A DNA stretch of 64,000 nucleotides from Microbacterium esteraromaticum (GTDB lineage: Bacteria; Actinomycetota; Actinomycetes; Actinomycetales; Microbacteriaceae). Where the stretch lies: assembly GCF_014084045.1 (NCBI RefSeq), contig NZ_CP043732.1, positions 2,294,001-2,358,000 on the forward strand, read 5' to 3'. Numbering within the stretch: the first letter of the stretch is position 1; the number at the start of each line of letters is the position of its first letter. The notes below the pieces were generated by a model. It saw only the letters and a program-made list of their open reading frames with translations, searched no databases and was not told the DNA's origin. The position numbers were made by a program, and so were the translations under genes. Positions 1-16,075 of this stretch are shown here, in pieces.

Positions 1-127
1 AGACGGCGAAGCCGGCGCCGATGATCACGGCCCACATCAGCAGCGCCAGTGGCACCGCGAACACGATGCCGCGAACGGCGTCCGGCGGACGGTGAGGGGG
101 ACCATCCGCCGGACAGGGGCATTCCAT
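1..127 (-). CDS. Partial membrane protein, N-terminal end only
   Basis: The reverse strand is open from an ATG at 127 to the window edge, giving 42 residues of an N-terminus. It begins MECPCPADG and continues into a strongly hydrophobic stretch (VFAVPLALLMWAVIIGAGF) that looks like one transmembrane helix. The rest lies outside the window. A GTG at 64 just before the helix is an alternative start. The family is not recognisable from this fragment. It is divergent from the LuxR-type gene at 503. Confidence 0.5.
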   Translation of the reverse strand, partial: MECPCPADGPPHRPPDAVRGIVFAVPLALLMWAVIIGAGFAV

Positions 128-502
128 GGCGTCGGCCGATTCTGGGAGGGGCGCGATGTCCCGTCCCTCGCTCGTCGCGTGCACGGGCTCGTGGAGGGGA
201 TCCATCGAGCGCCCGACGCGCGACGACTCAGATTCGACGCACACTGATTGCCTTCCGTTCGGACGCGCGCACGGGAGGGCGCGGAGGAGCGGGGCCGCTC
301 CTCGGCGCGGGCGCTGGGGTCGCCACGGCGCGTCGTCCGCCCTCTATTCTGTTCGGCGCTCCGGCGCCGGGGGAGAGCGGCAGGGGTGAAACCCGGTGTG
401 AAATCGTGGACGCCTCGGTCCGGCATCCGCGTAGCGTAGTGGGTTACATCGCCACGACGGGCGATGTCCTGCGCCGACGGCGCCGAGTGAGCGGAGAAGC
501 CG
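128..502. other. Intergenic region, no gene recognised
   Basis: This is the 375-base gap between two divergent genes. I see no convincing ORF or RNA gene on either strand. The AT-richer stretch around 430-455 (containing tagcgtagtgggttacat) is the most likely place for the promoter of the gene at 503, but no -10/-35 pair is clear. Confidence 0.4.
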
Positions 503-2116
503 GTGACTGACGAACACGCGTCCGCACCGGGCGCAGCAGGCTCGGTCGCGCCCGATCTGCCTGCAGCCTTCCTCGACGCGATCGCCGAGGGCGATCCCCG
601 CGCCGCCGAGGCCGCCGCACGCCTGGCGTGGTTCGAGCTCGCGGGGCGATGCGCGACCCCGACCGGTGAGGCTCTGCGCAGGCTGGACGACGCCTCGCTC
701 GAGGAGAGCCCCCTGCTGAGCATGCTCGCCGGCCTCTGCGAGCTCGAGGCCGGCCGCGAATCCGAAGGCGCACTGCTCCGGATCGCGAGGGCCGTCGAGG
801 CCGCGCAGGACGACCGTCGCGGGGTCATGGCGATCGACCGTGCACTCATCCTCTCGGCCGAGAGCGCACGACACCAGCGCCACGGCAGGTTGGACGAGGC
901 GAACGACGTGGCGCGTGCGGCGCTCGCGCACGCCCGTGAGGCCACGACACGGCTCCGCTCGGTCCCGCTGTCGGACCTGTTCACCCAGATCGGTGTGGCG
1001 CTGCACTACACGGGCGAGGTCGATCTCGCCCTCGAGGCGTTCTCGGCCGGGCAGGCTGTCGCGCCGACGACGCCCGGTCCGGTGGATGCGACCGAGATCG
1101 CGGGGCTCGCCGCCGTGTTCGCCTACGAGGGGGACATCGCCCTCGCCGCACGCTACCTCGACCATGCGCGCGCAGCAGGGGCCGGCCGCGCGCTGACGCC
1201 GGCGGGGGCGGTCAACGACTGGGTGGCGGCGTCGATGATCGAGCTGGAGCGCTTCGACGGCGACGGGGTGCTCGCCAGGCTCGAGTCGATAGACACGGAG
1301 GTCCCCTTCGAGCAGCGTCTCGCCCTCGACATCGTGGCCGCCATGGCGCGCATGGTGTCCGGCGATCCGGCCACGGCGCTCGCCGGGCTCGAGGCTCAGA
1401 TGAGATCGATCGAACTGCACAGCGGACGCAGTGTGCCCCCCAGCTCGGTCGCGTTCACCCGGTCGATGCTGCAGCTGAGCCTCGGCAACGTGCGCGTGGC
1501 ATCGGCCATCGTCGAAAGCGACTTCGCGGTCGGGCCGACCCGCGAGGTGGCCAGAGCACGCATCGAGCTGGTCCGCGGGCATCCCGGATCCGCCTTCCGG
1601 AGGCTGGCCGAGCTGTCGACGGATCCTCTGCCGCTGCGCACAGCGGCAGAGGCATCCGCGATCGAGACGGCCGCCCTGCTGCGCCGGCGCGGCTCTACCC
1701 GCGCCGATGCCGCGATCGACTACCTCGGTGCACTCCTCCTTCGCACGGGGCTGAGGATGCCTCTGGCGTTCCTTCCCCACGCGGATTTCGATCGCGTGGT
1801 GGCGGGGCTGCACGCGGCCGGGCACGGCGCTCTCCTCGCCGGGCTGCCGGCGCGCTCGGTGCTTCCCGATCTGGTGTCGGCGGAGGCGCTGACCGCGCGG
1901 GAGCGGACCGTGCTCTCCGCCCTGATGGACAGCGGCTCGGCCGCCGACATCGCGCGGCAGCTGTACGTGTCGCCGAACACGGTGAAATCGCAGTTGCGCA
2001 GCATCTATCGCAAGCTCGGCGCGGCCAGCAGGCAGGAGGCGATCATGATCGCCGTGGAGCGCCAGCTGCTGTCGCCGAGCGACGAGGCGGATGCCGAGCA
2101 GGACCCGCACGACTGA
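503..2116 (+). CDS. LuxR-family transcriptional regulator with long helical repeat domain
   Basis: The protein has 537 residues. The last roughly 65 residues before the acidic tail form a LuxR/GerE-type DNA-binding domain (LTARERTVLSALMDSG, then AADIARQLYVSPNTVKSQL, then a KLGAASRQEA recognition region). Residues about 20-440 are alanine/leucine-rich helices that resemble the TPR-like middle of MalT/LAL-type regulators. No Walker A ATP-binding loop is present, so this looks like a LAL-type regulator lacking the ATPase module. The GTG start (GTGACTGAC) follows a ggagaa ribosome site. It stands alone upstream of the glycine cleavage operon, and nothing in the sequence shows its target genes. 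Confidence 0.85.
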   Translation: MTDEHASAPGAAGSVAPDLPAAFLDAIAEGDPRAAEAAARLAWFELAGRCATPTGEALRRLDDASLEESPLLSMLAGLCELEAGRESEGALLRIARAVEAAQDDRRGVMAIDRALILSAESARHQRHGRLDEANDVARAALAHAREATTRLRSVPLSDLFTQIGVALHYTGEVDLALEAFSAGQAVAPTTPGPVDATEIAGLAAVFAYEGDIALAARYLDHARAAGAGRALTPAGAVNDWVAASMIELERFDGDGVLARLESIDTEVPFEQRLALDIVAAMARMVSGDPATALAGLEAQMRSIELHSGRSVPPSSVAFTRSMLQLSLGNVRVASAIVESDFAVGPTREVARARIELVRGHPGSAFRRLAELSTDPLPLRTAAEASAIETAALLRRRGSTRADAAIDYLGALLLRTGLRMPLAFLPHADFDRVVAGLHAAGHGALLAGLPARSVLPDLVSAEALTARERTVLSALMDSGSAADIARQLYVSPNTVKSQLRSIYRKLGAASRQEAIMIAVERQLLSPSDEADAEQDPHD

Positions 2117-2163
2117 GTCCGGCGAGCGTCCGGGAGTGACTCCGTGCACCGCCCGCATCCCGC

Positions 2164-2169
2164 TATGCT
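2164..2169 (+). promoter_or_regulatory. Probable -10 element (TATGCT) for the riboswitch-gcvTHP transcript
   Basis: TATGCT lies about 33 bases before the first paired base of the glycine riboswitch. Transcription would start near 2176. No strong -35 is visible. Confidence 0.5.
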
Positions 2170-2201
2170 GGAGGCCTAATCGAACACTGGCCGCATGACC
2201 T

Positions 2202-2398
2202 GTGCGGGAGAGCCCGATGATCGCGGTCGGGCACCGAAGGAGCAAGCCTCCCCGCCAATCTCTCAGGTATCCCTACCGCCCCGGTCCGGCCGCTCTGAAA
2301 AGAGATGCGCACGCATCCGCCGACGGTGAAAGCCCTCGTGCACTGGCTCCTCGAGTCCGTGGCAGGGCGAAGCTCTCAGGCACGATGACAGAGGGGGA
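2202..2398 (+). ncRNA. Tandem glycine riboswitch (gcvT motif)
   Basis: Two glycine aptamers lie in tandem ahead of gcvT. The first runs about 2202-2306, with the diagnostic cgggagagccc, ccgaaggagcaa and aatctctcaggt blocks and a closing ctctgaaaagag hairpin. The second runs about 2307-2398, with gacggtgaaagccctcg, ggcagggcgaagctctcagg and gacagaggggg. These blocks and their order match the known tandem glycine riboswitch, which usually turns glycine cleavage genes on when glycine is abundant. The expression platform must lie in the roughly 50 bases between 2398 and the gcvT start. Confidence 0.95.
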
Positions 2399-2451
2399 GT
2401 TCCAAGGATGCCGATGACGTCGTCCTGCCCGACTCCGACCGGGAGAACTCC

Positions 2452-3642
2452 GTGACAGAACCCCGCTACACCCCACTCCGCGACCGACACGAGGCGCTGG
2501 GCGCCTCCTTCACCGACTTCGGCGGCTGGCAGATGCCCGTCCGCTACACGTCCGACCTGGCCGAGCACCACGCGGTGCGCGAGGCCGCGGGCATCTTCGA
2601 CATCTCGCACATGGCCGAGTTCATCGTCGACGGCGCCCGGGCAGCCGAATACCTCGACTACGCCCTGGCCGGTCGGCTGTCTGTCATGGCCGTCGGCAAG
2701 GCGAAGTACTCGCTCCTGCTCGCCGAGGACGGCGGCATCATCGACGACGTCATCGTCTACCGGATGGGGGAGCAGCGTTTCCTCATCATCTCCAATGCCG
2801 GCAATCGAGATGCCGTGCGCGAAGCCCTCACGGCTCGCACCGGATCGTTCGCGGCAGGAGCGCCGGTGCCCCCATCCGCCGACGGCTCGTTCGGGTTCAT
2901 CGCCGGCTCGTCCGGCGACGTGGCGGTCGACGATGTCTCCGACGATTACGCCCTGATCGCGGTGCAGGGCCCGAAGGCGGCCGAGATCGTCGCCGCGATC
3001 GACGGCATCGACGAGGTCAGCGTCCCGTGGGACGAGCAGAAGTACTACGCCTGGGCGAGCGCCCGGTACCGTGGCAAGCCGCTGCTGCTGGCTCGCACCG
3101 GCTACACCGGCGAAGACGGCTTCGAGCTGCTGGTCGACGCCGCTGACGCGGCGGAGCTGTGGGACGCCGCGCTCGCCGCCGGAGCCGATCACGGCCTCGT
3201 GCCCGCCGGACTCGCGGCCCGCGACACCCTGCGCCTGGAGGCGGGGATGCCGCTGTACGGCAATGAGCTGAGCCTGGACACCGTCCCCGCGCAGGCCGGT
3301 CTCGGCCGCGTGGTCGTCGCCGACAAGGAGCGCTTCGTCGGCAAGGACGCCCTCGCAGGCGGCTCCACGGGAGCCGGAGCTCAGGCTGGTCGGACCCTGA
3401 TCGGCCTGACCGCCGAGGGACGCCGCGCCGGCCGAGCCGGGTACGCCGTCGTGCTCGAGGACGGCACCGTCGTCGGCGAGATCACCAGCGGCGCCCTCAG
3501 CCCCACACTCGGCCACCCGATCGCGATGGCCTACGTCGACCCCTCGTCTGCCGAAGAGGGCACCGACCTGTTCCTCGACGTCCGGGGGACGAAGATCCCC
3601 GCCACCCGCACCGCCCTGCCTTTCTACCGGAGGAAGAAATGA
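2452..3642 (+). CDS. gcvT: Glycine cleavage system T protein (aminomethyltransferase)
   Basis: This 396-residue protein transfers the methylene group from the lipoyl arm of the H protein to tetrahydrofolate, releasing ammonia. Family landmarks are the early [10 protein letters not shown] and FDISHMAEF blocks, the VQGPKAAEI region, the folate-site [11 protein letters not shown] and [14 protein letters not shown], and the C-terminal [13 protein letters not shown]. Length is normal. The GTG start has a gggag ribosome site. It is the first gene of gcvT-gcvH-gcvP behind the glycine riboswitch and overlaps gcvH by an ATGA junction, which suggests translational coupling. Confidence 0.97.
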   Translation: MTEPRYTPLRDRHEALGASFTDFGGWQMPVRYTSDLAEHHAVREAAGIFDISHMAEFIVDGARAAEYLDYALAGRLSVMAVGKAKYSLLLAEDGGIIDDVIVYRMGEQRFLIISNAGNRDAVREALTARTGSFAAGAPVPPSADGSFGFIAGSSGDVAVDDVSDDYALIAVQGPKAAEIVAAIDGIDEVSVPWDEQKYYAWASARYRGKPLLLARTGYTGEDGFELLVDAADAAELWDAALAAGADHGLVPAGLAARDTLRLEAGMPLYGNELSLDTVPAQAGLGRVVVADKERFVGKDALAGGSTGAGAQAGRTLIGLTAEGRRAGRAGYAVVLEDGTVVGEITSGALSPTLGHPIAMAYVDPSSAEEGTDLFLDVRGTKIPATRTALPFYRRKK

Positions 3643-4012
3643 CCGATCTCAGCAACCTCAAGTACAGCGAAGAGCACGAGTGGGTCGCCCTGGAGGGCGC
3701 CACCGCGACGATCGGAATCACCGACTTCGCCGCCGATGCACTCGGCGACATCGTGTTCGTCGAACTGCCCGAGGTGGGCGCCGAGTTCACCCGCGGCGAC
3801 GTGTTCGGCGAGGCCGAGTCGACCAAGTCGGTCTCTGAGCTGTACGCGCCGGTCACCGGCACCGTCGTCGAGATCAACGACGCGGTCGTCGACGACCCCG
3901 CGCTGCTGAACTCATCGCCCTTCGGCGACGCATGGCTGATCAAGGTCGAGGTCGCCGATGGCGCGCTTGACGGACTGCTCGACCGCGACGCCTACGTGGC
4001 GCACACGGAGGC

Positions 4013-4016
<4 letters not shown>
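3639..4016 (+). CDS. gcvH: Glycine cleavage system H protein (lipoyl carrier)
   Basis: This 125-residue lipoyl-domain protein shuttles the aminomethyl group between GcvP and GcvT. The lipoylated lysine is K63 in the motif [13 protein letters not shown]. The surrounding [19 protein letters not shown] block is typical of GcvH. Its start overlaps the gcvT stop and its stop overlaps the gcvP start. No lipoyl ligase or L protein gene is in this window, so those parts must come from elsewhere in the genome. Confidence 0.97.
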
Positions 4017-6919
<2,903 letters not shown>

Positions 6920-6935
6920 CATCGGGTCACCGGTG

Positions 6936-6967
6936 ATCACCCCCGTCGCGCCAGCGCCGGGGGTGAT
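6936..6967 (+). terminator. Rho-independent-type terminator after gcvP
   Basis: A perfect 10-base-pair stem (atcacccccg at 6936-6945 with cgggggtgat at 6958-6967) has a 12-base loop and only a short T-containing tail (tcggtt). It lies 16 bases past the gcvP stop. Confidence 0.75.
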
Positions 6968-7088
6968 TCGGTTAAGGGTCCATAACAGTTGTCCGGGGGT
7001 GCTGGTGACATCGCCGAGGGGACCTAGGATCAGACCTGAGCGCGCTTGATGACGAGCGCGCGCTTGTCCCGGTCCACAGGAGGACACT

Positions 7089-8726
7089 GTGAAGCACAAC
7101 AAGATCACACTCGCGGGCGTCGCGCTGCTCGCGGCGGGTGCCCTGGCACTCTCCGGCTGCGCAGGCGGCGGCGATACGCCAGATGCAGACAAGGGCTCCT
7201 CGAGCACCGATGCATCCGCGATCATCAAGGTCAACGGCTCTGAACCGCAGAACCCGCTGATCCCGACTAACACCAACGAGACCGGTGGCGGCAAGATCCT
7301 CGACGCGATCTTCGCCGGACTCATCGGCTACGAGGCCGATGGTGCGGTGTTCAACGAGGTGGCCGAGGAGATCACCGTCGATGACCCGCAGAACCTCACG
7401 GTCAAGCTCCGCAAGGGCCTGAAGTTCACCGACGGCGAAGAGGTCACCGCCGACAACTTCATCAAGGCGTGGAACTACGGCGCCCTGGCTTCGAACGAGC
7501 AGCTCTCCAGCTACTTCTTCGAGGACATCGAGGGCTTCAGCTACGACGAGGACTCCGAGCTGACCGGTCTGAAGCAGGTCGACGACCACACCTTCACGAT
7601 CACGCTGAACAAGCCGGCCTCCGACTTCGCCCAGCGCCTCGGCTACTCGGCCTACTACCCGCTCCCGGACGTCGCGTTCGAGGACATGGAGGCCTTCGGC
7701 GAGAACCCGATCGGCAACGGCCCCTACATGCTCGACGGTGAGGGCGCGTGGAAGCACGACGTGGGCATCAACCTCGTCGCCAACCCCGACTACGACGGCC
7801 CGAGCAAGGCTGCCAACGGCGGTCTGGAGATCGTCTTCTACGCCACGCAGGACGCGGCGTACAACGACCTTCTCGCCAACGAGCTCGATGTCCTGGACGC
7901 CATCCCGGACTCGGCCTTCGGCAACTACGAGTCCGACCTGGGCGACCGCGCGGTCAACCAGCCCGCGGCCATCTTCCAGTCCTTCACCATCCCTGAGCGC
8001 CTCAAGCACTTCAGCGGCGAAGAGGGCAACCTGCGTCGCCAGGCGATCTCGATGGCGATCAACCGCCAGGAGATCACCGAGGTGATCTTCCAGGGCACCC
8101 GCACCCCGGCCAGCGACTTCACCTCGCCGGTCATCGATGGCTGGACCGACTCCCTCGAGGGCTCCGAGGTTCTCGAGTTCAACGAGGACAAGGCCAAGGA
8201 GCTGTGGGCCGAGGCCGACAAGATCCAGCCCTGGACCGGTTCGTTCCAGATCGCGTACAACGCAGACGGCGGCCACCAGGCCTGGGTCGACGCGACCGTG
8301 AACTCGATCAAGAACACGCTCGGCATCGACGCCTCGGGTGCACCGTACCCGACGTTCGCCGAGCTGCGCGGCAAGGTCACCGACCGCACCATCGAGACCG
8401 CGTTCCGCACCGGATGGCAGGCCGACTACCCCGGTCTGTACAACTTCCTCGGACCGCTCTACGCGACCAACGCGGGTTCGAACGACGGCGACTACTCCAG
8501 CGCTGAGTTCGACAAGCTGCTGTCGGACGGCATCTCGGAGACCGACCCGGAGGCAGCCAACAAGCTGTACCAGGAGGCTCAGTCGGTGCTGCTGAAGGAC
8601 CTGCCCGTCGTGCCGCTGTGGTACTCGAACGTGGTCGGTGGCTACGGCGAGAACGTCGACAACGTGCAGTTCGGCTGGAACTCGGTTCCGCTCTTCTCCG
8701 ACATCGAGAAGAAGACGGCGGAGTAA
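7089..8726 (+). CDS. Oligopeptide ABC transporter substrate-binding lipoprotein
   Basis: The protein has 545 residues of the SBP_bac_5 (OppA/DppA) family. It has a lipoprotein signal peptide with the lipobox LSGC and predicted lipidated cysteine C24, so it should be anchored on the outer face of the membrane. Family features include FAGLIGYE, the VKLRKGLKFTDGEEVTADNF block and GNGPYMLDG. It begins with GTG after a good aggagg ribosome site. It heads an operon with two permeases and a fused double ATPase. Peptide is the expected substrate; the exact ligand cannot be read from sequence. A strong hairpin follows the gene. Confidence 0.92.
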   Translation: MKHNKITLAGVALLAAGALALSGCAGGGDTPDADKGSSSTDASAIIKVNGSEPQNPLIPTNTNETGGGKILDAIFAGLIGYEADGAVFNEVAEEITVDDPQNLTVKLRKGLKFTDGEEVTADNFIKAWNYGALASNEQLSSYFFEDIEGFSYDEDSELTGLKQVDDHTFTITLNKPASDFAQRLGYSAYYPLPDVAFEDMEAFGENPIGNGPYMLDGEGAWKHDVGINLVANPDYDGPSKAANGGLEIVFYATQDAAYNDLLANELDVLDAIPDSAFGNYESDLGDRAVNQPAAIFQSFTIPERLKHFSGEEGNLRRQAISMAINRQEITEVIFQGTRTPASDFTSPVIDGWTDSLEGSEVLEFNEDKAKELWAEADKIQPWTGSFQIAYNADGGHQAWVDATVNSIKNTLGIDASGAPYPTFAELRGKVTDRTIETAFRTGWQADYPGLYNFLGPLYATNAGSNDGDYSSAEFDKLLSDGISETDPEAANKLYQEAQSVLLKDLPVVPLWYSNVVGGYGENVDNVQFGWNSVPLFSDIEKKTAE

Positions 8727-8736
8727 CCCTTCGCGA

Positions 8737-8767
8737 CGAGGCGGTGGTGCACCACACCACCGCCTCG
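8737..8767 (+). terminator. Intra-operon terminator/attenuator hairpin
   Basis: A perfect 13-base-pair stem (cgaggcggtggtg with caccaccgcctcg) has a 5-base loop followed by ttctcttt. It sits between the binding-protein gene and the first permease. This would reduce read-through and give excess binding protein over membrane parts, a common arrangement in ABC operons. Confidence 0.85.
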
Positions 8768-8822
8768 TTCTCTTTGCCCTGAGGCGCGCGATCCGCGTCT
8801 CTCACCCGAAGGGAGGTCGAGG

Positions 8823-9755
8823 GTGGCCTTTTACATCCTCAGACGAATCCTGCAGGCGATCCCCGTCTTCTTCGGTGCGACCCTGCTGATCTATTTCATG
8901 GTGTTCGCCATGCCGGGCGACCCGATCGCCGCGCTGTTCGGCGACCGCCAGCCCAACCCCGCCCTGCTGGCGAGGCTCCGAGCCGAGTACCACCTCGACG
9001 AACCGTTCCTCGTGCAGTACGGGTACTACATCGCCGGCATCTTCCGGCTCGACTTCGGCACGAGCTTCTCGGGCCAGGCTGTCGCCGACATCCTCGCGAG
9101 GACCTTCCCGGTGACGCTGCGCCTCGCCGTGATGGCTGTCGCCATCGCGTTCGTGCTCGCCATCGTCATCGGCCTGTTCTCCGCCCTCGACAAGGGCGGC
9201 GTCTTCGACAACTCGATGCTCGTGCTGGCGCTGATCTTCATCGCTGTGCCGATCTTCGTGCTGTCGTTCCTGGCGCAATACTTCCTCGCCGTCCAGCTCG
9301 GCTGGTTCAGACCGACAGTGGGAGCGCGCAACGACTGGGGTGATCTCTGGCTTCCCGCATGGGTGCTCGGCTTCAGCGTCTACGCGACGAGCATGCGCCT
9401 CACCCGCGCCTCCACCATCGAGACGCTCGGCCAGGACTGGGTGCGCACCGCGTACAGCAAGGGCCTCTCGCGCGGCCGTGTCATTCCCGTGCACGTCCTG
9501 CGCAACTCGCTCATCCCGATGGTCACCGACCTCGGCACCGTGTTCGGCGTCCTGATGGTCGGCGCGACCGTGACCGAGGGCATCTTCAACGTCCCAGGCG
9601 TCGGCAACACCCTGTATCAGGCGATTATCCGAGGTGAGAACCCGACGGTCGTCTCGTTCGTGACCGTGTTCGTCGTCGTGTACGTGCTCATCAACCTGGT
9701 CGTGGATCTCATCTACGGCCTGCTCGACCCGAGGATCCGCTATGTCACGACCTGA
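8823..9755 (+). CDS. Peptide ABC transporter permease, DppB/OppB type
   Basis: This 310-residue integral membrane protein has about six transmembrane helices. It starts with the family-typical MAFYILRRILQAIPVFF and has AMPGDPIAALFG after the first helix. The EAA loop region (AYSKGLSRGRVIPVHVLRNS) contacts the ATPase. The GTG start follows a gggagg ribosome site. Its end overlaps the next permease gene by 14 bases, indicating co-translation. Confidence 0.93.
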   Translation: MAFYILRRILQAIPVFFGATLLIYFMVFAMPGDPIAALFGDRQPNPALLARLRAEYHLDEPFLVQYGYYIAGIFRLDFGTSFSGQAVADILARTFPVTLRLAVMAVAIAFVLAIVIGLFSALDKGGVFDNSMLVLALIFIAVPIFVLSFLAQYFLAVQLGWFRPTVGARNDWGDLWLPAWVLGFSVYATSMRLTRASTIETLGQDWVRTAYSKGLSRGRVIPVHVLRNSLIPMVTDLGTVFGVLMVGATVTEGIFNVPGVGNTLYQAIIRGENPTVVSFVTVFVVVYVLINLVVDLIYGLLDPRIRYVTT

Positions 9756-10682
9756 CCTCGACCGCGGCCACTACGTCGCCCCGGCGGACACCACGTCGGT
9801 GCCCGTCGATGTCGTGCACATCGACGCCAAGCCCAGCAACCTGTGGCTCGACGCGTGGCGCGACCTGCGTCGCCGCCCGCTGTTCTGGATCTCGGCCGCC
9901 TTCGTGCTGCTGGTCATCATCGTCGCCCTGGCCCCGGGACTGTTCACCCAGGTCGCGCCGGCCGACGGATGCCAGCTGGCGAAGAGCAACAGAGGGCCGG
10001 AGGACGGGCATCCACTCGGATTCACCCGTCAGGGCTGCGATGTGTACTCCCGGATCATCTGGGGAACCCGCACCTCGCTCATCGTCGGAGCGCTGGCGAC
10101 GATCATCAGCACGGTCCTCGGCATCGTGATGGGCGCCCTGGCCGGCTTCTACGGCGGCTGGCTCGACTCCGTGCTCTCGCGGGTCGGCGACATCTTCTTC
10201 ACGATCCCCTACATCATCGCGGGCATCGTCGTGATGTCGGTGCTGCCGGAGCGCAACGAGCTGGTGCTCGCCTTCGCCATCGGCGGCTTCGCGTGGGCGT
10301 CGACGGCCCGGATCATGCGCGCCGAAGTGCTGCGCGTGAAACAGGCCGACTTCGTGATGGGCGCCGAGTCCATCGGCATGTCGAAGTTCAAGATCCTGCT
10401 CGTGCACGTGCTGCCCAACGCGATGGCGCCCGTCATCGTCGTCGCCACGCTCGCCCTGGCCGGTGCGATCGTGGCCGAGGCGACCCTGTCGTTCCTGGGC
10501 GTCGGCCTCGGCAGCGGCACCATGTCGTGGGGCCTGGACATCAGCCAGGCGCAGACCAACATCCGCACCGCGCCGATGGCGCTGTTCTGGCCGTCGCTTG
10601 CCCTGACCCTCACCGTGCTGGCGTTCGTCACGCTCGGTGAGCTCATGCGCGACGCCGTCGACCCGAAGGCGAGGGCACAGCG

Positions 10683-10686
<4 letters not shown>
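9742..10686 (+). CDS. Peptide ABC transporter permease, DppC/OppC type
   Basis: This 314-residue membrane protein has an N-terminal cytoplasmic extension with the OppC_N feature (DAWRDLRRRPLFWISAAFV). It also has a HPLGFTRQGCDVYSRIIWG block and an EAA loop (GAESIGMSKFKILLVHVLPN). It pairs with the upstream DppB-type permease to form the channel. Its start lies inside the upstream gene and its stop overlaps the ATPase start by ATGA. Confidence 0.93.
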
Positions 10687-12328
<1,642 letters not shown>

Positions 12329-12332
<4 letters not shown>

Positions 12333-12901
12333 CGCCCGAGCATTCCGCTGCACCTGCCAGCGCCGCCTCGCTCCGGAATCGGGGCGGGGTGGCGCTGCTG
12401 GTGATCTGCGCGGTGCTGTCGGCGGTGATGCTGGTCGATGCCGCCGTGCGCGCCGACATCGTGACCGCGTTGCTTCTGGCGCCGTGGCTGCTGCTCGGTC
12501 TGTGGGCCGTGTACGTATTCGGTGTCGCATCCCGCGTGCGTGCCGGACGCGACGGCCTGTTCGTGCAGAATCTGCTGCGCACGACGCTGGCGCCATGGGC
12601 CAGGGTGGAGCAGATTCGGATGCGCTGGCAGATCGAAGTCGAGCTCGACGACGGCTCGCGGCTGACCTGCTTCGGAGGCCCGGCGACTCGTCGCCCGCAG
12701 CGGCTTGGTCCCGGTCGCACGAAGGAGGACGCCAACGGCGACGCAGACGACGCGGTCGCGGCACTGCGCAGGGCGAAGGCCGGAGCCGCTCACGTGACGC
12801 CCGTCCCGCCGATCCGGCGCGGGTGGGACATCCCCGCCATCGTCGCCCTGCTGCTGATCCTGGCCTGGGCCGTGGTCGCCGTGATGGTGACGCGCGGCTG
12901 A
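12329..12901 (+). CDS. PH-domain membrane protein (bPH_6-like)
   Basis: This 190-residue protein has two transmembrane segments near residues 20-65. A soluble block with VRAGRDGLFVQNLLR and WARVEQIRMRW resembles the bacterial PH-like domain of actinobacterial low-molecular-weight antigen 6 proteins. A further C-terminal transmembrane helix (IVALLLILAWAVVAVMV) follows. It overlaps the transporter ATPase stop (GTGA), so it is translated with the peptide importer, but a role in transport is not shown. Confidence 0.7.
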
Positions 12902-12943
12902 CGTCCGGAGCCGATTCACAGGGCGCGCTGGTTGGCTGGGGTC

Positions 12944-13264
12944 ATGAAGTGTCCTGCAGACGGTTCCACCCTGGTCATGAGCGAGCGAAGCGGCATCGAG
13001 ATCGACTACTGCCCGCAGTGCCGGGGTGTCTGGCTGGATCGCGGTGAGCTCGACAAGATCATCGACCGCAGCGTCGCGGCGCCTCAGCCCACTGCACCGG
13101 CCGCCCCTGATCGATTCGCACCGCCGGCGTACGAGCAGCCGCGTCACGACGACCGCGGCGGATACGACGATCGCCGGTACGACGGTGATCGCCGGTACGA
13201 CGATCGCGGTCAGCGTCCGCACCGCCGCAAGCGCGAGAGCTGGCTCAGCGAGCTGTTCGACTGA
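12944..13264 (+). CDS. zf-TFIIB-like zinc-finger protein
   Basis: This 106-residue protein begins MKCPADGSTLVM and has CPQCRGVWLDRGELDKII, the zf-TFIIB-like family signature. Only three of the usual four zinc cysteines are obvious, because the first pair reads CPAD. The C-terminal half is a low-complexity D/R/Y-rich tail. The ATG at 12944 is preferred over an in-frame TTG at 12932, because TTGGCT at 12932-12937 sits six bases before the ATG, the leaderless spacing seen at many genes here. Confidence 0.8.
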   Translation: MKCPADGSTLVMSERSGIEIDYCPQCRGVWLDRGELDKIIDRSVAAPQPTAPAAPDRFAPPAYEQPRHDDRGGYDDRRYDGDRRYDDRGQRPHRRKRESWLSELFD

Positions 13265-13267
13265 CCG

Positions 13268-14026
13268 TCAGCCCGGCAGACCGAAGAGCGAGGGCCAGGC
13301 GGCGGCCGCCCAGGGGTAGCCGACGAAGGCCACCGCGTCGATGGCGAAGTGCGCGACGAGGAACGGCAGCAGGCGCCCGGTGCGTGCGAACAGCCAGCCG
13401 AAGAGCAGGCCCATCGCGAGATTGCCCACGAAGGCGCCGGGCCCCTGGTAGAGGTGGTAGCTCGCGCGCAGCACGCTGGTCGAGATGATGATCGGCCACG
13501 CGCCCCAGCCCAGCTGCCGGAGGCGGGTGAAGAGGTAGCCGAGCACGACGAACTCCTCCTGGACGGACGCTCTCGCCGCCGAGAGCAGCAGGACCGGCAC
13601 GGTCCACCAGTGCGCGTCAAGGCCGGCAGGGTCGACCGCGACGAACCATCCGAGAGCGCGCCCCGCGAGATACAGGGCGATGCCGGGGATGCCGATGGCC
13701 GCCACCAGGCCGATGCCCCAGGCGGCATCGCGCCCCGGCCGCGTGCCGTCCAGCCCCAGCATCCCGAGATGCGGCCGACGCGAGCTCCACAGCAGGAAGC
13801 ACACGAGGAGCGCGGGCACGATGCCGAAGCCGATCGACAGAAGCTGATAGACGAGGTCGAAGACCTCCCGGTCGCTGCGCGACGGGTTCAGCGTCGCCGT
13901 CTGATCCGCCAGGGGAGTGGAGTCGGTGAGCCGGTAGGCGAGCTGCACGATCGCGTAGACGGCCGACTGGCCGAGGCCGAGCGCGAGCACGATCGCGATC
14001 TCCCACCACACACGAGTCCGGTTCAC
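13268..14026 (-). CDS. CPBP-family intramembrane metalloprotease
   Basis: This 252-residue polytopic membrane protein has the CPBP (CAAX protease/bacteriocin-processing, Abi) motifs: EEFVVLGYLFTRL (motif 1), FVGNLAMGLLFGWLFARTG (motif 2) and VAHFAIDAV (motif 3, with the histidine). Such proteins are intramembrane proteases; the substrate is unknown. The GTG start at 14026 (VNRTRVWWEIAI) is chosen because a TAGCAT hexamer lies seven bases upstream and the first helix starts there. It ends two bases from the convergent zf-TFIIB gene. Confidence 0.85.
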   Translation of the reverse strand: MNRTRVWWEIAIVLALGLGQSAVYAIVQLAYRLTDSTPLADQTATLNPSRSDREVFDLVYQLLSIGFGIVPALLVCFLLWSSRRPHLGMLGLDGTRPGRDAAWGIGLVAAIGIPGIALYLAGRALGWFVAVDPAGLDAHWWTVPVLLLSAARASVQEEFVVLGYLFTRLRQLGWGAWPIIISTSVLRASYHLYQGPGAFVGNLAMGLLFGWLFARTGRLLPFLVAHFAIDAVAFVGYPWAAAAWPSLFGLPG

Positions 14027-14074
14027 GCCTTCGATGCTATGGCCTGCTCCCAGGCGGCATCCGCGGCCATACGT

Positions 14075-14080
14075 TATCCT
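14075..14080 (+). promoter_or_regulatory. Probable -10 (TATCCT) for typA
   Basis: TATCCT lies about 70 bases before the typA ATG and would give a leader of about 64 bases. An agga ribosome site lies closer to the start. No -35 is obvious. Confidence 0.35.
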
Positions 14081-14150
14081 GGAACGTCGCTGACGCTCGC
14101 TCAGTACTAGCGGCACTCCATCTCACCCCAATCCGCTTAGGACTCCTTGA

Positions 14151-16060
<1,910 letters not shown>

Positions 16061-16075
16061 GCCGCGTGAACGGAA

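Noticed and set aside
344..2245. Very long reverse-strand open frame opposite the LuxR-type gene
   Set aside because: Composition is H/R/G-rich with no domain, typical of antisense frames in GC-rich genes; the plus-strand protein has a clear DNA-binding domain.
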